Assembly (NCBI RefSeq): GCF_033958435.1
Contig: NC_134138.1
Span: 77,796,298 to 77,860,297 of the forward strand
Source of the DNA: Carettochelys insculpta
Lineage: Eukaryota; Chordata; Testudines; Carettochelyidae
Reading direction: 5' to 3'
DNA: 64,000 nucleotides
Positions 34,210 to 46,407 of this stretch are shown here, one piece after another. A model generated the notes under the pieces. It was not told where the DNA came from, made no database searches, and was given only the letters and a program-made list of their open reading frames with translations. Position 1 is the first letter of the stretch. Every line of letters starts with the position of its first letter. The position numbers and the translations under genes were made by a program.

Positions 34210-35049
34210 GGGTGTGTCTACACTTGCATTCCTCTTTTGAAAGAGGTATGCAAATGAGGACATAGAAATTCAAATGAGGTACAAAGTTGCATAACTGACA
34301 CCTCATTTGTATATTCCTATTTTGAAAGAGTTTTTTTTTTAAAGAAGAAAACCAATGCAGATGCTCCTTTTTTGAAAGTAAACCCCATCTTTGAAAGAAA
34401 CCTTCTTCCCATAAAGGCCGTGTCTACACTAGCCCAAAACTTTGAAATGGCCATTCAAATGGCTATTTCAAAGATAACTAAAGAAGCACTAAAATACATA
34501 TTCAGCGCCTCATTAGCACACAGGCAGCCATGGCACTTCGAAATTGCCGTGGCTCGGTGCCGCACAGCTTGTCCAGATGGGGGTCCTTTTCAAAAGGACC
34601 CCAGGAACTTCAAAATCCCCTTATTCCTGGAATAAGGGGATTTTGGAGTTGGTGGGGTCCTTTCAAAAAGGACCCCTGCCTGGAAGAGACACGCGGTGGC
34701 AGCAACCCGCAGCAATTTTAAAGTGCCACAGCCACCCATGTGCTAATGAGGTGCTGAATATGTATTTCAGCACTTCATTAGTGATCTTTGAAACAGCCAT
34801 TTGCACGGCCATTTTGAAGTTTTGGGTTAGTGTAGATGTAGCCAAAAAAAGGGAAGAAGGATTCTTTCGAAGATGGGGTTTACTTTCGAAAGAGCAGCAT
34901 CTACACTGGTTTTCTGCTTTCAAAAAAAACTCTTTTGAAATAGGAATATGCAAATGAGGTGTCAGTTATGCAAATTTGTATTCATTTGCATTTCTATAAC
35001 CTCATTTGCATACCTCTTTTGAAAGAGGAATGCAAGTGTAGACACACCC
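34210..35049. mobile_element. Foldback MITE interrupted by a second MITE
   Basis: Flanked by TGA on both sides (34207-34209 and 35050-35052), with perfect ends GGGTGTGTCTACACTTGC and its inverse. Without the insertion at 34416-34843 the element is about 410 bp. It is a long inverted repeat rich in CTCTTTTGAAAGAGG, ATGCAAATGAGG and TTTGAAAGA motifs. No coding sequence. Confidence 0.88.
34416..34843. mobile_element. 428-bp foldback MITE nested in another MITE
   Basis: Ends are GGCCGTGTCTACACTAGCCC and, inverted, GGCTACATCTACACTAACCC. It is flanked by AAA on both sides (34413-34415 and 34844-34846, although the right AAA is part of a longer A run). Internal half-sites include AACTTTGAAATGGCC and its inverse, AGCGCCTCATTAGCAC, and a 12-bp CCCTTATTCCTG/CAGGAATAAGGG-type centre. 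It disrupts the TTTGAAAGAAACC...GAAAGA arm of the outer MITE. Confidence 0.88.
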
Positions 35050-35052
35050 TGA

Positions 35053-38000
35053 GAGTTCCCTCTGACTGTTCCAGGAAGTGATGAGATAGTGCCATGGAGG
35101 CAGCTGGCTTCTCCATGCCTCTCCACTCTGTGACCCAATCGCCTTGGGATAGCCTGCACCTCAGTGTGTACCTGGCCCATTGTCAAGCAGGACCCCACTA
35201 AAGAACAGCTGCAATTTCTGAAACAAGTACATGCTAATACAATATGCATTGCAGAATCCCAGTACAGATGGATCTGGACCTGGTTGGGGCCTTCCTCAGA
35301 TAGTCTGTTTTAAAGGTTAGGGGGATTTCAGGCAGTTGACACAGGGCAATAACCTGCAGGGATTTTGCCAGATAGCTGACCTCAAGGTCATTCATTCACA
35401 AGAGAACTAGTTCCTTTGGACCACATTGGGCATGCCCTAAGACAGGACATGTGGCCATGATCTCATGCTGCAATAGAATTAGCTACCATGGACCTAATTC
35501 AGAATTGGTGTTTTATGATAAATGAAAAATATTAATTTTTTCACTAGTTTGAAGAATGTTTATCAGGTGCATTTAGCCTGGTTTCTCCTTTGCTATCTTA
35601 GATAGTAGTCAAGGCTGAAGACAGAAATGCTGAGACCTTCGGAAAGATGGACAGGCATGTTCCAGGCCCTTCTGGAAGGGGCAGGGCCTTAAGCAGAAGG
35701 GGAAAGCTGTGGGCTAGCATCCCCCAGCCAGCCCTTCTGCACTGCCCAGGCCAGGGGCTTCATCAGGGATTTAAAAGGCTTCACAGCTCCAGCTGCTACT
35801 GCGATTGTGGCAGTGGTGGTGATGGCCAGGAGCCCTGGGCCGCTTAAAATTGTTGTGCTCCCAAGGCAGCCATCCCCTTTGTTATACCTTGTCTGTGGCC
35901 CCAATTGTAGCTGTGATTTATTAAAAATGATAGACATGAAACATGCAGAATATGAGGAAATTGCACTTTTGTGACTCATTTTTCTCATTTTAATGATTAT
36001 TTTTTCTGAAGATTTGATATCTTCATTTTCCCCTCCAAATTACATAAACCATCTGAAGTTGGCTAGTGTTACCTTACCACTTCCACTGCTGTGCATTAAA
36101 CATTATGTTGAACTGCCATTCCTGCGAGGGAGGGGTCTAATAACACTGGTTGGATGTCAAGCCCTGTGGAGACAGATTCTATGGAAGTTGTCTCCAGAAC
36201 CCATCTGCATCCTTATTCCAGTGTTAGGCCATTTATAAAGGGAGCAATGACTGCCATTCACACTACATTGTCATGGTTTTGTGGTGCAAGCCAGTGTCCG
36301 TCATGGACTAGATGAGATGCATTTGTTATGGGGCCTCAAACGGGATTCCTTCCCCTGGAGTTTCCAGAAAGTAGAAGGCCGATCATGCTTTAAAATTATG
36401 TTGCTGGAAATTCAACACTTTTTGATCATGGTCCAAATTATATCTACAGATTGGTTCCTGGGGAATGTCAGAGCTGTGAGTGCTCAACAGAGGCCATCTG
36501 TTACAAAGATAAATGGAAAATAAAATATTTTAATTATCAAGTGTTTTTGGACCATGTACTTTTTTCTATGCAAAAACAGAAATGCTGATTAAGTCAACAT
36601 GAAAGCTTGGCAGTAAGTAATAAATGTCTGAAGGCTTTTTGAAACTTTAATTTCTTTTCAAGAATCATGTTCATTCAACGGTTACTCCTCAGCTTAGTTC
36701 TCATTTTCTCCTATCCCACCTCTCTCCCCCGCACACAACACAGTCCTTTTGCAGATAAACAAGCTGGAGGTTTGCCTGAAGCAGGAAGGTTGCCTGGATG
36801 ATGATGGGATTCAATGGGAGGAAAATGAACGCTGGATGAAGGAAGACTATATTAGCTGTAGCTGTAAGGCGTGTATTGCTGAAAGTTCCCTGTTATCTAG
36901 GTCTCTTTTTCCTCCGGTATCATGCCAGCTGAAGCATGCTGCAATGATGAACTGAGAAATAAAAGTATATCTCACAACTGTCCATAGCTTAGTGATAATA
37001 GGAAATATAAATCTTCAGGGAAATTCGTGAACATTTCCTATAACCACAGCAAAAAAAAGAGAATATTTCAGACTGAGTCTCTTCTATCACTCACCTCCAA
37101 TGCGAAAATATACAAGCTAGAGAAGAAATCAGATTGTGGGGATAGTATAAAATGCAACCTTAACTGTGTCATTGAATAGGAAGAAATCACTTACAGACAA
37201 TGTGAGACAATTTTAATGGAGTTCTCTCTCTTTTTTTGAAGGGTAAAGTCACTTTTCTCACATATAGGCATGCCAAGAGAGAGAGCTACTTCCTTTATGT
37301 ATAGCTTAGTTAGATTATTCTAAAACAAACACTTCCATAACATTCTGACTCATAGTCAGTTCTCATCATTCTTCCACCTGGAAATCACTGTGTTTTGGCA
37401 ACACACAGTGGTTGGCAGCCCACCGTCAATTTCTGTCCGTGTGTGAGGTCATATAGACCACCTTCAGAGGAATGCTTAAATTCCATTGCATAATCTTTCC
37501 TCACTTCAGACATTTTGGCTCTGCAATTGGTATGTACACAATGCTTCCATTTTCTCAAATCTACAATGCATGTAAGGCCTACAGTTGATGTAATGTTCAC
37601 TTACTTTTCAAGATAAGGCTGAAGATGTACCCATTTTTGCTGGCCCTGTGCATTAGAAGACTTCAATGGGATTCATAGTGTCTATTGCGCAACATGGCCA
37701 TCTGCACAGGGTTGAATTTCACTTCACACATGCTCACAAAATTTCGGCTCCTAAGTCCTGCTCTATTGAGTTCCATAAGGCCTTGGTCTTGCAGAAAACA
37801 CACATGATTTACTTTACACACCTGAGAAGGAAAACAACTCAAAAACTGTTTCATAAATGTCACATGACTAGATTTTTATATTGGATGTGGAAGACATTTT
37901 ATGTGTTGATTGTATCTATTGGCACCAAATATTGTGGGGTGTCTAATGAAAGCTGAGGATGCCTTGAGCCTGTGTATGCTACTTATCTGTCTGTGTCGTG

Positions 38001-38410
38001 TTTGTAGGTAGAGTTATAGGTTTTAGCCCTGTAGTTGTATTAGTAATGTTTTAGTGCTAAGATACACAAAGGGTTGGTGGCCTCTCCAGCCAGGGTGTTG
38101 GACTAAAACAAAGGCCTAAACGGCCAATATACATATCAGGAATTTGGGACTGTCTCCTGGAATTCACCCAAAGGCAGTTTGCTACAACAGCCTGCCTGGG
38201 TCAGGTGGTTCGACCTCTCTAGTGCCTGATGGGAAGAAGAAGGGTTTTCTCCCTCCACAGGAAAAACTATAAAAAGGGTCTAGCAGCATTCATCTTCGTC
38301 TTTGTTCTGGTTCCTGTTCCTGTTCCAGGGACACATGTTCCAGTATACTGGCTCCAACTTGCCAGATCTACAGCTCTCCAGTAACTAAGACTATGTAACC
38401 TGGAACCATA
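35053..38410. other. Mostly unassigned, with two repeat-like patches
   Basis: A GC-rich patch at about 35650-35880 is repeat-like, and its 66- and 99-aa frames show no domain. At about 38268 CTATAAAAAGGGTC is followed by a pyrimidine-rich stretch with repeated TTCCTGTTCC, which could be an LTR promoter or part of another retroelement. No gene was recognised. Confidence 0.35.
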
Positions 38411-38414
38411 CCTA

Positions 38415-38560
38415 TAATGAGTATCAGAGAGGTAGCCATGTTAGTCTGTAGCTTCAAGAACAAGAAGAAGTCTTGTGGCACCTTACAAAGTAACAGATAT
38501 TTTGGAGCATAAGGTTTTGTGGGCAAAGACCCACTTCATCAGATACATGAGTGGAGGGTG
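38415..38560 (+). repeat. Penelope-type terminal repeat
   Basis: ATCAGAGAGGTAGCCATGTT, TTGTGGCACCTTACAAAG and ACCCACTTCATCAGATAC occur in order. The same series begins the Penelope-like remnant at 22521. It abuts the left side of Harbinger element 3, whose SANT-like first exon is missing, so it may mark an insertion or deletion junction. Confidence 0.5.
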
Positions 38561-38689
38561 GTGGTTTCAGGGGGTATTTAAAGAGTGGGGTCCCAGTAAA
38601 AGGGAGGGCCAGAGCTTTGGGGGACAGAGTCCCTTGGGGGAATGGGGGAGGAGGCCCTGCTCAGAGACTGACATGCTCTCCATCACCCC

Positions 38690-39392
38690 TTCCGGCTGCA
38701 GCAAGTGAGGGCCCACACAGTCCTTTGGTGTTGGTGGTCCCTGAGAGACCCCTGGAGGCTTTGGACAGGGGCCAGGCACCTCCAGCAGCAGCAAGACTCC
38801 AGGTGCACAGCCAGTGGTCACAGTGGCACAAGGGGATGAACCTGCCAACCTCTGCCAGGCAGAGCTCATGGAGGAGGAGACCAACCTGGCGTGCTGGAGG
38901 GAGTCCTGGGACTGGCTCATGTCCTGCCTGGATGCCATCCATGGTACTTTGCAGGAGTACATGGGCAATGTGGCCCAGCTCCTGGCCCTCCACCCCCGCC
39001 CCACCTGGCCAACCCCCGGAGCCCCCTGCAGGGCCCTCCCCAGAAAGGTCCCCCCCCCAGGGACCCCTGCCCACCCCACACCCTGCACAGTGTCCTCCAC
39101 CACACCCCACACTGATGCCCCTTCTGCTGTCTCACCACTCCCTACCTTCCAGTGCTCCCTGCCTCCTCCCAGCCCTGCCATGGCACACACTCCTGGAAGG
39201 GAAGGCAATCCCAGGGCTGGAGGGGCTCTCAGCCCACAACCCGCTTGCCCGAGTGACCCTCCCAGTTCTGGCTCTCTCCCCCAAGTTCAGCCCCCCCGCC
39301 CCCTCTCCCAGTTCAGGCCCTCTCCCCATGTTTCCCCAAGTTCAGACCCCCTGCCCTGCAACATACAGGGGTGTCCCCCGCACCCACATTGA
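38690..39392 (+). pseudogene. Myb/SANT-like Harbinger protein, second exon only
   Basis: After an acceptor-like TTCCGGCTGCAG (about 38690-38701), frames encode VLVVPERPLEALDRG. Then, in the frame open to 39392, come CWRESWDWLMSCLDAIHGTL and LQEYMGNVAQLLALHPRP, followed by a long proline-rich tail. This is collinear with WRQEAWGAYMDTFNHLVDYL in the intact gene at 62.1-62.6 kb, so it is the C-terminal oligomerisation/tail exon. The SANT domain exon is not present to the left, where a Penelope-type repeat begins instead. At least one frame change lies near 38810. Confidence 0.65.
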
Positions 39393-40139
39393 AAACAGTT
39401 GAACATTCATACCACAGGTTTTTATGGTTTATTGTTGGTAAAGGTTTTTATTGTGCACCAATGCCTGTGTCCCATTGTCTCGTGGGAGGGAGGCATGGGT
39501 AAGGTGGTGGTGGCGGTGCACTTTATGGGGAGGGGTGGATGTATGGGGGGAGAGTGAGGGGTGGGCATCCGTGGGGGGTCAATGTGGCCCTGGAGTGAGA
39601 CTTACACGAAGGCCTCCTGGATCCGGACACAGTCGCAGTTCTTCTGGCAGCCCTTGCCCTGCACAGTGTTGTGGAGGACACAGCAGGCACCCACCACTTG
39701 TGGGACATTGTGCACCCCCACCTTGAGGTGGGCAAAAAGGCACTGCCACCACCCCTCGAGGTGTCCAAAGGCCCCGCTTGACCACGTGCAGGGCCTGGTT
39801 GAGGTGGGTGTTGAAGGCTTCCCCGCTGGGGTTGAGGTGGTCAGTATAGGGACACATCAACCACAGCAGTAGCGGCTATGCCACATCCGCAACTATGCAT
39901 AGCAACACGGTGGTGTCCCCAACTGGCATCTCTTGCTGGGGGTGAAGGTGCTGGCCTCCATATGCCAGCACAGGCCAGAATTGCAGAAGACCCTGGCATC
40001 GTGGGTTTGCCCCAACCAGCCCATGTAGATGTCCATGAACCAGCCTTTGTGGTCCACCAGCGCCTGGAGGACTACCGAGTGGTATCTCTTCCAGTTCATA
40101 TAGCAGCCTGCCAGGGAGGTATGAAGTAGTGGGATCCTT

Positions 40140-43100
40140 AACCACATTCTCCACACCCCACTGCCTTGTGGGTTACCCTGGGAAGGAGAAAGGCTAAGGG
40201 AGTAAACCCTGACAGAAAATCCAGAGTGGAGTCCAAAGGCGTTTCGGTGTCAACTTCTGGCACTGTCCTGGCAACTCCTGCAGCTGAGCTGGTACCAGAC
40301 GTGGAGGTTATCCTCTCCTTTGGACTATATCAGTAAAGCCGAGAGGGGGACACTGGTGTCTGAGCAGCCCAGAGTCTCCATAATAAGTGCCCAGTCTCGC
40401 GCCCAGAGAGGTACTCCGGCATCGCTGAACAGCGTTGCATCAACACGGGAGGCAACAGATACCGGTTATAAGCTCTTGCTCGATTGGCGTAGAGAACAAG
40501 CGCCGGGGTTGCCTTTAACGGTGGGAGAGATCCTCGCATCTCACTGGACAGTCACCACCCGCCTCAAGCTGGGCAGCCCCCAGCCAATAGGGTACTGTCC
40601 CGCCACAGTTCACCTGCCTCGCTGGGTGCGTGAGGCTTAAGGTTCCTGAACCTGACAAGTGACTGAAATTTGGGCACCAGGCAAACCAATAAGAAAATCA
40701 ATAAGAAATGAGAAACATCAACAATTTAAGCTTGCTTGCTGGAATGTGCGGACCATGCTGACCGTCTTGACTGAAGATCTTCAGGCCATCAGTGACACCT
40801 GAAAGACCACTGTCATCAATGAGGAACTGAAGAGGCTCCGAGTTGATATCGCTGTACTGCAAGAGATGCGGCTCTCAGATTTAGGATCTCTAAAGGAAAA
40901 GGACTACACCTTTTTCTGGCAGGGTAAAGCCCAAGAAGAACCCAGAGAGCATGGTGTTGGCTTTGCTGTCAGAAACACCCTTCTACAAATGGTGGAATTA
41001 GTCATGGGCGGATCAGAAAGACTTCTTCAGATCACACTTCGAACTTGCGCCGGTCCCGTCCACCTGATCAGAGCTTATGCTCCAACCCTGTACGCCACAC
41101 CAGAAGTAAAATACAAGTTCTATGACGTGCTTACTGCTGCAGTAGCGCAAATACCTGCTCGTGAACAACTGTACATCTTGGGTGATTTCAATGCAAGAGT
41201 TGGAGCTGATTGGGCCTCTTGGCCTTCCTGCTTAGGACACCTCGGTGTGGGAAAAATGAATGACAATGGACAGAGTCTCCTTGAACTGTGCACGTACCAC
41301 AATCTGTGCATCACAAACACATTCTTCCAAACGAAGCCACAGCACAGAGTGTCGTGGAGACACCCATGCTCGAAGCACTGGCATCAATTAGACGTGGTCA
41401 TCGCTGGGCGTAATAACCTCAAAAACGTCCTTCTGACATGCAGCTACCATAGTGCTGACTGTCATACAGATCACTCGCTAGTTTGCTCCAAGCTCAAGCT
41501 GAGACCCAAGAAGCTGTACCGCTCTAAACCTGCTGGAAGGCCCCGCATTGATGCCAGAAAGACGGCAAACTTGGAGAAAGCTGAAAAGTTCAGAGAGACC
41601 CTCCAGGAAAATCTGCGCAGCGGCCCTGGGGGCGCTGATGTGACATCCAAATGGCAACATCTGAGGGATACAGTTTACAACACGGCCTTGTCGGTGTTTG
41701 GAAGAAGAGCTAGAAACACGAATGACTGGTTCGAAGCTAACTCCAATGAGATGATTCCAGTCATTGAAAAGAAGCGCGCTGCACTCCCGGAGTACAAATG
41801 CTCACCGAGCCAGAGTACCCAGCAAGCACTTAGAGCGGCCAGAAGAACAGTACAGCAGGCAGCCAGGCACTGTGCCAACAACCACTGGCTCCAGCTGTGC
41901 AGCAGCATCCAGACCTGTGCTGACTTTGGTAATCTCAGAGGAATGTACGAGGGTATGAAGAAGGCATTAGGACCCACCCAGAACAAGATGGCACCTCTGA
42001 AATCCAAATCTGGTGAAGTCATCGCTGACAAAGCCAAACAGATGGAGCGCTGGGTTGAGCACTACTCCGAGCTGTACTCACGCAAGAACGTTGTGGTTGA
42101 CGCAGCCCTCGATGTCATCGAGCTCCTACCAGTAATGGACGAACTGGATCAAGAACCGACTGTGGATGAACTGAAGAGAGCCATCGACAGCATTACATCA
42201 GGAAAGGCCCCTGGACAGGATGGTATACCACCAGAGGTAATCAAGTGTGCCACGGACACACTCCTGGAACCCCTGCATGAGCTACTGTGCGTGTGCTGGA
42301 AAGAGGGTGAGGTTCCACAGGATATGCGTGACGCTACCATTGTAGCGTTGTATAAGAACAAAGGAGACAGAAGCAACTGCAACAACTACCGTCCTAAGCG
42401 TCACTGGTAAACTGTTCACTCGCGTCATCCTTGGCAGACTCCAGAAGATTGCTGAGAGGGTGTACCCCGAATCGCAGTGCGGATTCCGCACAGAGAGGTC
42501 TACCATTGACATGGTCTTCTCTCTAAGGCAGCTGCAGGAGAAGTGCAGGGAGCAGAGGAAGCCACGCTACATAGCCTTCATCAACTTGACCAAGGCCTTT
42601 GACTTGGTCAGCAGGGATGGTCTGTTCAAACCGCTCCACAGGATAGGCTGTCCTCCACAGTTACTCAAGATGATCCAGTCGTTCCACGAAGACATGAGAG
42701 GAACTATCCAATATGACAGCGCATTATCGGGTGCTTTCAGAATCAGGAGCGGCGTCAAACAAGGATGCATGCTTGCTCAACATTGTTCGGGATCTTCTTC
42801 GCACTCCTCCTGAAGCATGCCTTTGGATCTTCAACAGAGGGCATCTTGCTGCACACAAGATCTGATGGGAAACTGTTTAACCTTGCAAGACTGAAAGCTA
42901 CGTCTAAGGTGCGGGAAGTCCTCATCAGAGACATGCTGTTCGCAGACGATGCTGCTGTAGTGTCTCACACAGAAGACCAGCTTCCAAAACTGCTGGATCA
43001 GTTCTCCAAAGCGTGCAAGGACTTTGGGCTTACCATAGGCCTAAAGAAGATAAACGTACTCGGTCAGGATGTTGCTGAATCCCCATCAATCAGCATTGAC

Positions 43101-43900
43101 AACTATATGTTAGAGGTCTTCCACGAGTTCGTTTACCTGAGGTCCTCCATCACTGACACTCTGTCGTTGGACACTAAGCTAAATAGGAAGATCGGAAAAG
43201 TGGCCACAACTCTGTCCAGACTCAGCAAGAGAGTGGAATAACAACAAGCTGTACACTCACATCAAAATGCAAGTCTACAGAGCCTGCATCCTCAGCACCC
43301 TCCTTTATGGCAGCGAGACTTGGACCCTGTACGCCCGCCAGGAAAAGAGGCTGAACGTTTTCCACTTGCACTGCCTCAGGCGTATCCTTGGAATATCATG
43401 GAAGGACAGAGTGATCAACACCGCCGTCCTCGAGCAACCTGGAATCCCAACCATGCACACCCTCCTCAGGCAGCATTGGCTCCGCTGGCTTGGCCACGTC
43501 CACAGGATGAATGATGGAAGGATTCCAAAAGACATCCTGTACGGTGAGCTAGCCTCTGGCAAAAGACCTCCCGGACGCCCCCAGTTGCGCTACAAAGATG
43601 TCTGCAAGAGAGACCTCAGAGAGGTAGACATCGAGCTGGACAACTGGGAAGAACTAGCAGATGACCGCAGCAGATGGAGGCAGGGGTTACACAGGGGCCT
43701 TCAGAAGGGCGAGATGAGGATCAGACAGCTAGCAGAGGAGAAGCGAGAGCACAGAAAGCACACTAAGGACTTGCCAGACACCCACCACATCTGCAAGAGA
43801 TGCAGCAAGGACTGTCACTCTCGTGTGGGTCTTCATAGTCACAGTAGACGCTGTAAATGAAGTCCTCAATTGAAACTATAAGGGGCGCATTCCATAGTCT
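40140..43900 (+). mobile_element. Non-LTR retrotransposon (LINE), nearly full length
   Basis: Inserted in the sense opposite to the transposase it disrupts. It has an apparent 5' leader (about 40140-40720), one long coding region with an AP-type endonuclease followed by reverse transcriptase (40727-43860), and a very short 3' end with little or no poly(A). Target duplications could not be fixed: GGAT occurs near both junctions, which is too short to decide. The clade is not certain. The order endonuclease, RT and C-terminal zinc-finger fits several vertebrate LINE groups (RTE-, L2- or Jockey-related). Confidence 0.85.
40727..43860 (+). pseudogene. LINE endonuclease/reverse transcriptase, broken by one stop and frameshifts
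   Basis: A protein for target-primed reverse transcription. The endonuclease starts KLACWNVRTMLTV at about 40730 and meets a TGA at about 40807, probably CGA mutated at a CpG. From 40866 the frame is open to 42410: VDIAVLQEMRLSD, YILGDFNARVG (metal-binding block, about 41170) and DCHTDHSLVCSKL (about 41460). The RT begins near GKAPGQDGIPPEVIK (about 42200). A frameshift near 42395 leads to CGFRTERSTIDMVF and SGVKQGCMLA, and another near 42775 to the active site MLFADDAAVVS (about 42935). A third change near 43240 precedes YRACILSTLLYGSETWTL, LGHVHRMNDGRIPKDILYGE and a terminal zinc-finger-like CKRCSKDCHSRVGLHSHSRR. Only four lesions separate it from an open frame, so the copy is fairly young. 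Confidence 0.85.
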
Positions 43901-45055
43901 ATGCAGACTGAAGGATGCCTATGCTGTGTGGTGGGGCATGGATGGGGATGTGTGTCCCGTCCAGGGCAGCAAAGCAGTTTGAGAACCCCAGTGAGGACAA
44001 ACCCTCGACAATGACGTCCAGGTCCCTGATGCAGACAACCCGGTGCAGGAGCATGGCATTCAGGGCACGGACAACCTGCATGGGAGGGAGGCCAAGCCCT
44101 CTCATGAGGGTGTAGCAGGGTGTTCCCAGCCAGTGACCCCTTCGGTGGCCCCCTCCAAGCACCCCCCAGCCAGTAACCCCCTCCTGGTGCCCCCAGGCTG
44201 GCAAACCCTGAGGGGTCTCTGTGCCCATGGGCCCCCTTCCCCCCTTCCAGTGGTGGGAGTGTGCCCTGGGCCTGGCTTACCTCCATGAGCCCCACTCTGA
44301 CAGTGGCCTTGCCCACCCCAAACTGGTGGCCCACTGTGCGGTAGGAGTCTGGGGTGGCCAGTTTCCATACCGCAATTACGACTCGCTTCTCGAGGGGGAG
44401 CGCAGGCTGCATGGTGGTGTCCTGATGCCTCAATGCAGGTGCCAGCCAGTGACACAGCTCCTGGAAGGTGTCCTGATTCATAAGGAAGTTCTGGAGCCAG
44501 GTGGCATCATCCCATTGCCCCAGAACCAGTCGCTCCCACCAGTCCATGCTGCTGGGGTGGCTCCACAGGCACCGAGGTACCAGGGGCAGGGTGGAGGCTG
44601 GGTGGGCTTTGTGTCCTCAGGGGGGCTGTTCTGTCTCCCAAGGAGGAGGGGGGCGGCTGCAGCGACCGTGCAGACAACGTGGGTAGCAGTGACCACGATG
44701 TTTGCATCCAGTGCAAGGAGCAGGGTGTCCTCGTCCATGGTGCTGCTGCACTGGGGTACTGTGTTGCTCCTGGCAGCTTGGCAGGCCTTGGCTTCTTCAG
44801 GGTGGGCTGTGGGCCCCAGAAGGGCTTGGCGGCCATGTGACCCCATCCATGGCATCTCCCCTCCCTTCATGTGAAAGAGCACTCATACACACGTGGATGC
44901 TCTCCTTCGAAATAATGGGATGGGTTCTTCGAAAGAGTGGGTCGGAACTACGATCCACCTTTGCCATGTGGTCATGATCTTTCAAAAGCCGCTATATCGA
45001 TTTCTGGCTTTCGATTTTACTCTTTCGATGGTGGGCTCCCGAGTAGACACAGCCC

Positions 45056-46400
45056 AGATTTTTTACATATGAAGGATTTGGAAACCATGGAGATTTGGGT
45101 AAGATTCGAACATATATTGACCAGTGACTGTGGCTGGACCCTTTGATGCTCGGAAGAACCTGTGTGGTGTTAGTGAAATAGGTTTAAAAAAACTCTCATC
45201 TTAGTTAGGGGTTGTTGGTCTGGGCTGGTATAGCAACTGAGAAGTCTGTGGGTTTGCTTTTGTGGCTTCTGACTGGCCAATGGGGCTGGCAGAGGTGCTT
45301 TTCGGTCTGGTTGGTTTTGCCTTAGTGAGAAGGAAACCCCAGCCTGGGGCTGTAAGTGGCCTAGTTTTAAGCAAAGATACCCTGGATTAATTTCATTTGG
45401 TGTGGCCAGAAACCCTGTCATATCACAAAAAAAAGAAAAAAAGAAAAAAAAAAGGGCTTTGCAGAACTGGTGGCATAATATTTTTCTGGACTTAACTAAA
45501 GCCCTGGCTATCTGTGTTTTTAGGCAACACATACCTTTGAAAATCTGATTCAAGATCTCACATAGCCTTAAAGATAACCAGGAGAGATAAAGTCTTACTT
45601 TGCTGTTGTAACAGGATATTTGGCCTCTTAAATGAAATGCTGTGACCATTCCTTCAGATCTAGTCCAGGCACATTCTAGTTTGTGCGTAATGGGGAGGGT
45701 AGAGCTGCCCGTGGGATTTCTGAATGAGACAACCCAAAGGCAAGCAACATTCCAGAATAACGAGAGGCTGAGAGAGACCTGTGGAGCCAGAACTGTCTGA
45801 GTCAGTCAGGAGAAGGAGAGGTAAGAGCTGCCTGGGAGTGAAAAGTCACCAGGTGAAAGCTGCCAGAGCCAGGAGACGGGGGAAGGCAGGAAGAGTAGAA
45901 GAGGGATTTGCTTCCTGACCTGTCCATGCCAGAGAGCCAAAGCTGGTGGCTGACCGCAGGGCAGAAGAATGGGGACTTACCTACTCATGTATTAATGCTG
46001 CATATCTGGGCCCAGAAGTAATGAGGAGTGAATGGAAGAAATCTCAGATGACAAGATGTGAGGATTTGTGCTCTTCACAATGTGCTTGTGCCAGACAGCA
46101 TCACACCTCATTTGTGATGCAAAATGTGGGCAGGGCATTGCTTCCTAGGAAGAGAACAACTGACAGTGTTTGTAAGAGGGAAACTGAGGCAAGGGACTGT
46201 TTGTAGGGCCACTACAAGGGTCAACCAGGAGGTGACGGCCCTGTGACAGTTACGCACAGCGATATTATGCTATGACCCATTTTTAAAACTTCAACTACCT
46301 ACCATATTACTTTTGTCTAGTAGCAGACTGAGTTGTGAAATATAACAGACAATAAAAATATTGTGGTTATTAGCATAGGCTGCTCTTAAGAAATAGTACT
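45056..46400. other. Unclassified, repeat-like sequence
   Basis: GC-moderate sequence with an A-rich tract at 45426-45456. Nothing coding was recognised. The frames at 45649-45170 (-) and 45946-46206 (+) have no domain. It may be part of an LTR element, but ends were not found. Confidence 0.3.
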
Positions 46401-46407
46401 GGGTCAG

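Larger units (their letters stand above)
39579..44738 (-). pseudogene. Harbinger transposase split by a LINE insertion
   Basis: On the minus strand an ATG at 44738 opens MDEDTLLLALDANIVV in the N-terminal frame. The next frame (44547-44281) gives MDWWERLVLGQWDDATW and the helix-turn-helix-like WKLATPDSYRTVGHQFGVGK. An intron (44280-44076, GTAAGC to CAG) leads to VVRALNAMLLHRVV and the intact first catalytic motif ALDGTHIPIHAP. The LINE breaks the gene here. It resumes at 40156 with YHSVVLQALVDHKGWF and the intact second motif THDARVF. After a frameshift the third motif reads HVVKRGLWTP, with lysine where the family has the catalytic glutamate. The C-terminal part is degraded. Confidence 0.85.
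38560..45055 (-). mobile_element. PIF/Harbinger element 3, split by a LINE
   Basis: A SANT-like second exon on + (38690-39392) converges on a transposase on - whose halves lie at 44738-43876 and 40156-39579. Between the halves sits a non-LTR retrotransposon (about 40140-43900). Removing it gives an element of about 2.7 kb that lacks the left terminus and the first SANT exon. The right end reads GAGTAGACACAGCCC at 45041-45055, preceded by TTCGAAAGAGTG and TTCGAAATAATG motifs. Confidence 0.85.

Noticed and set aside
40320..40640. A 106-codon frame upstream of the LINE coding region, possible LINE ORF1
   Set aside because: It has no zinc-knuckle or coiled coil and ends before the endonuclease. 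I treat it as the 5' leader, although a short ORF1 cannot be fully excluded.
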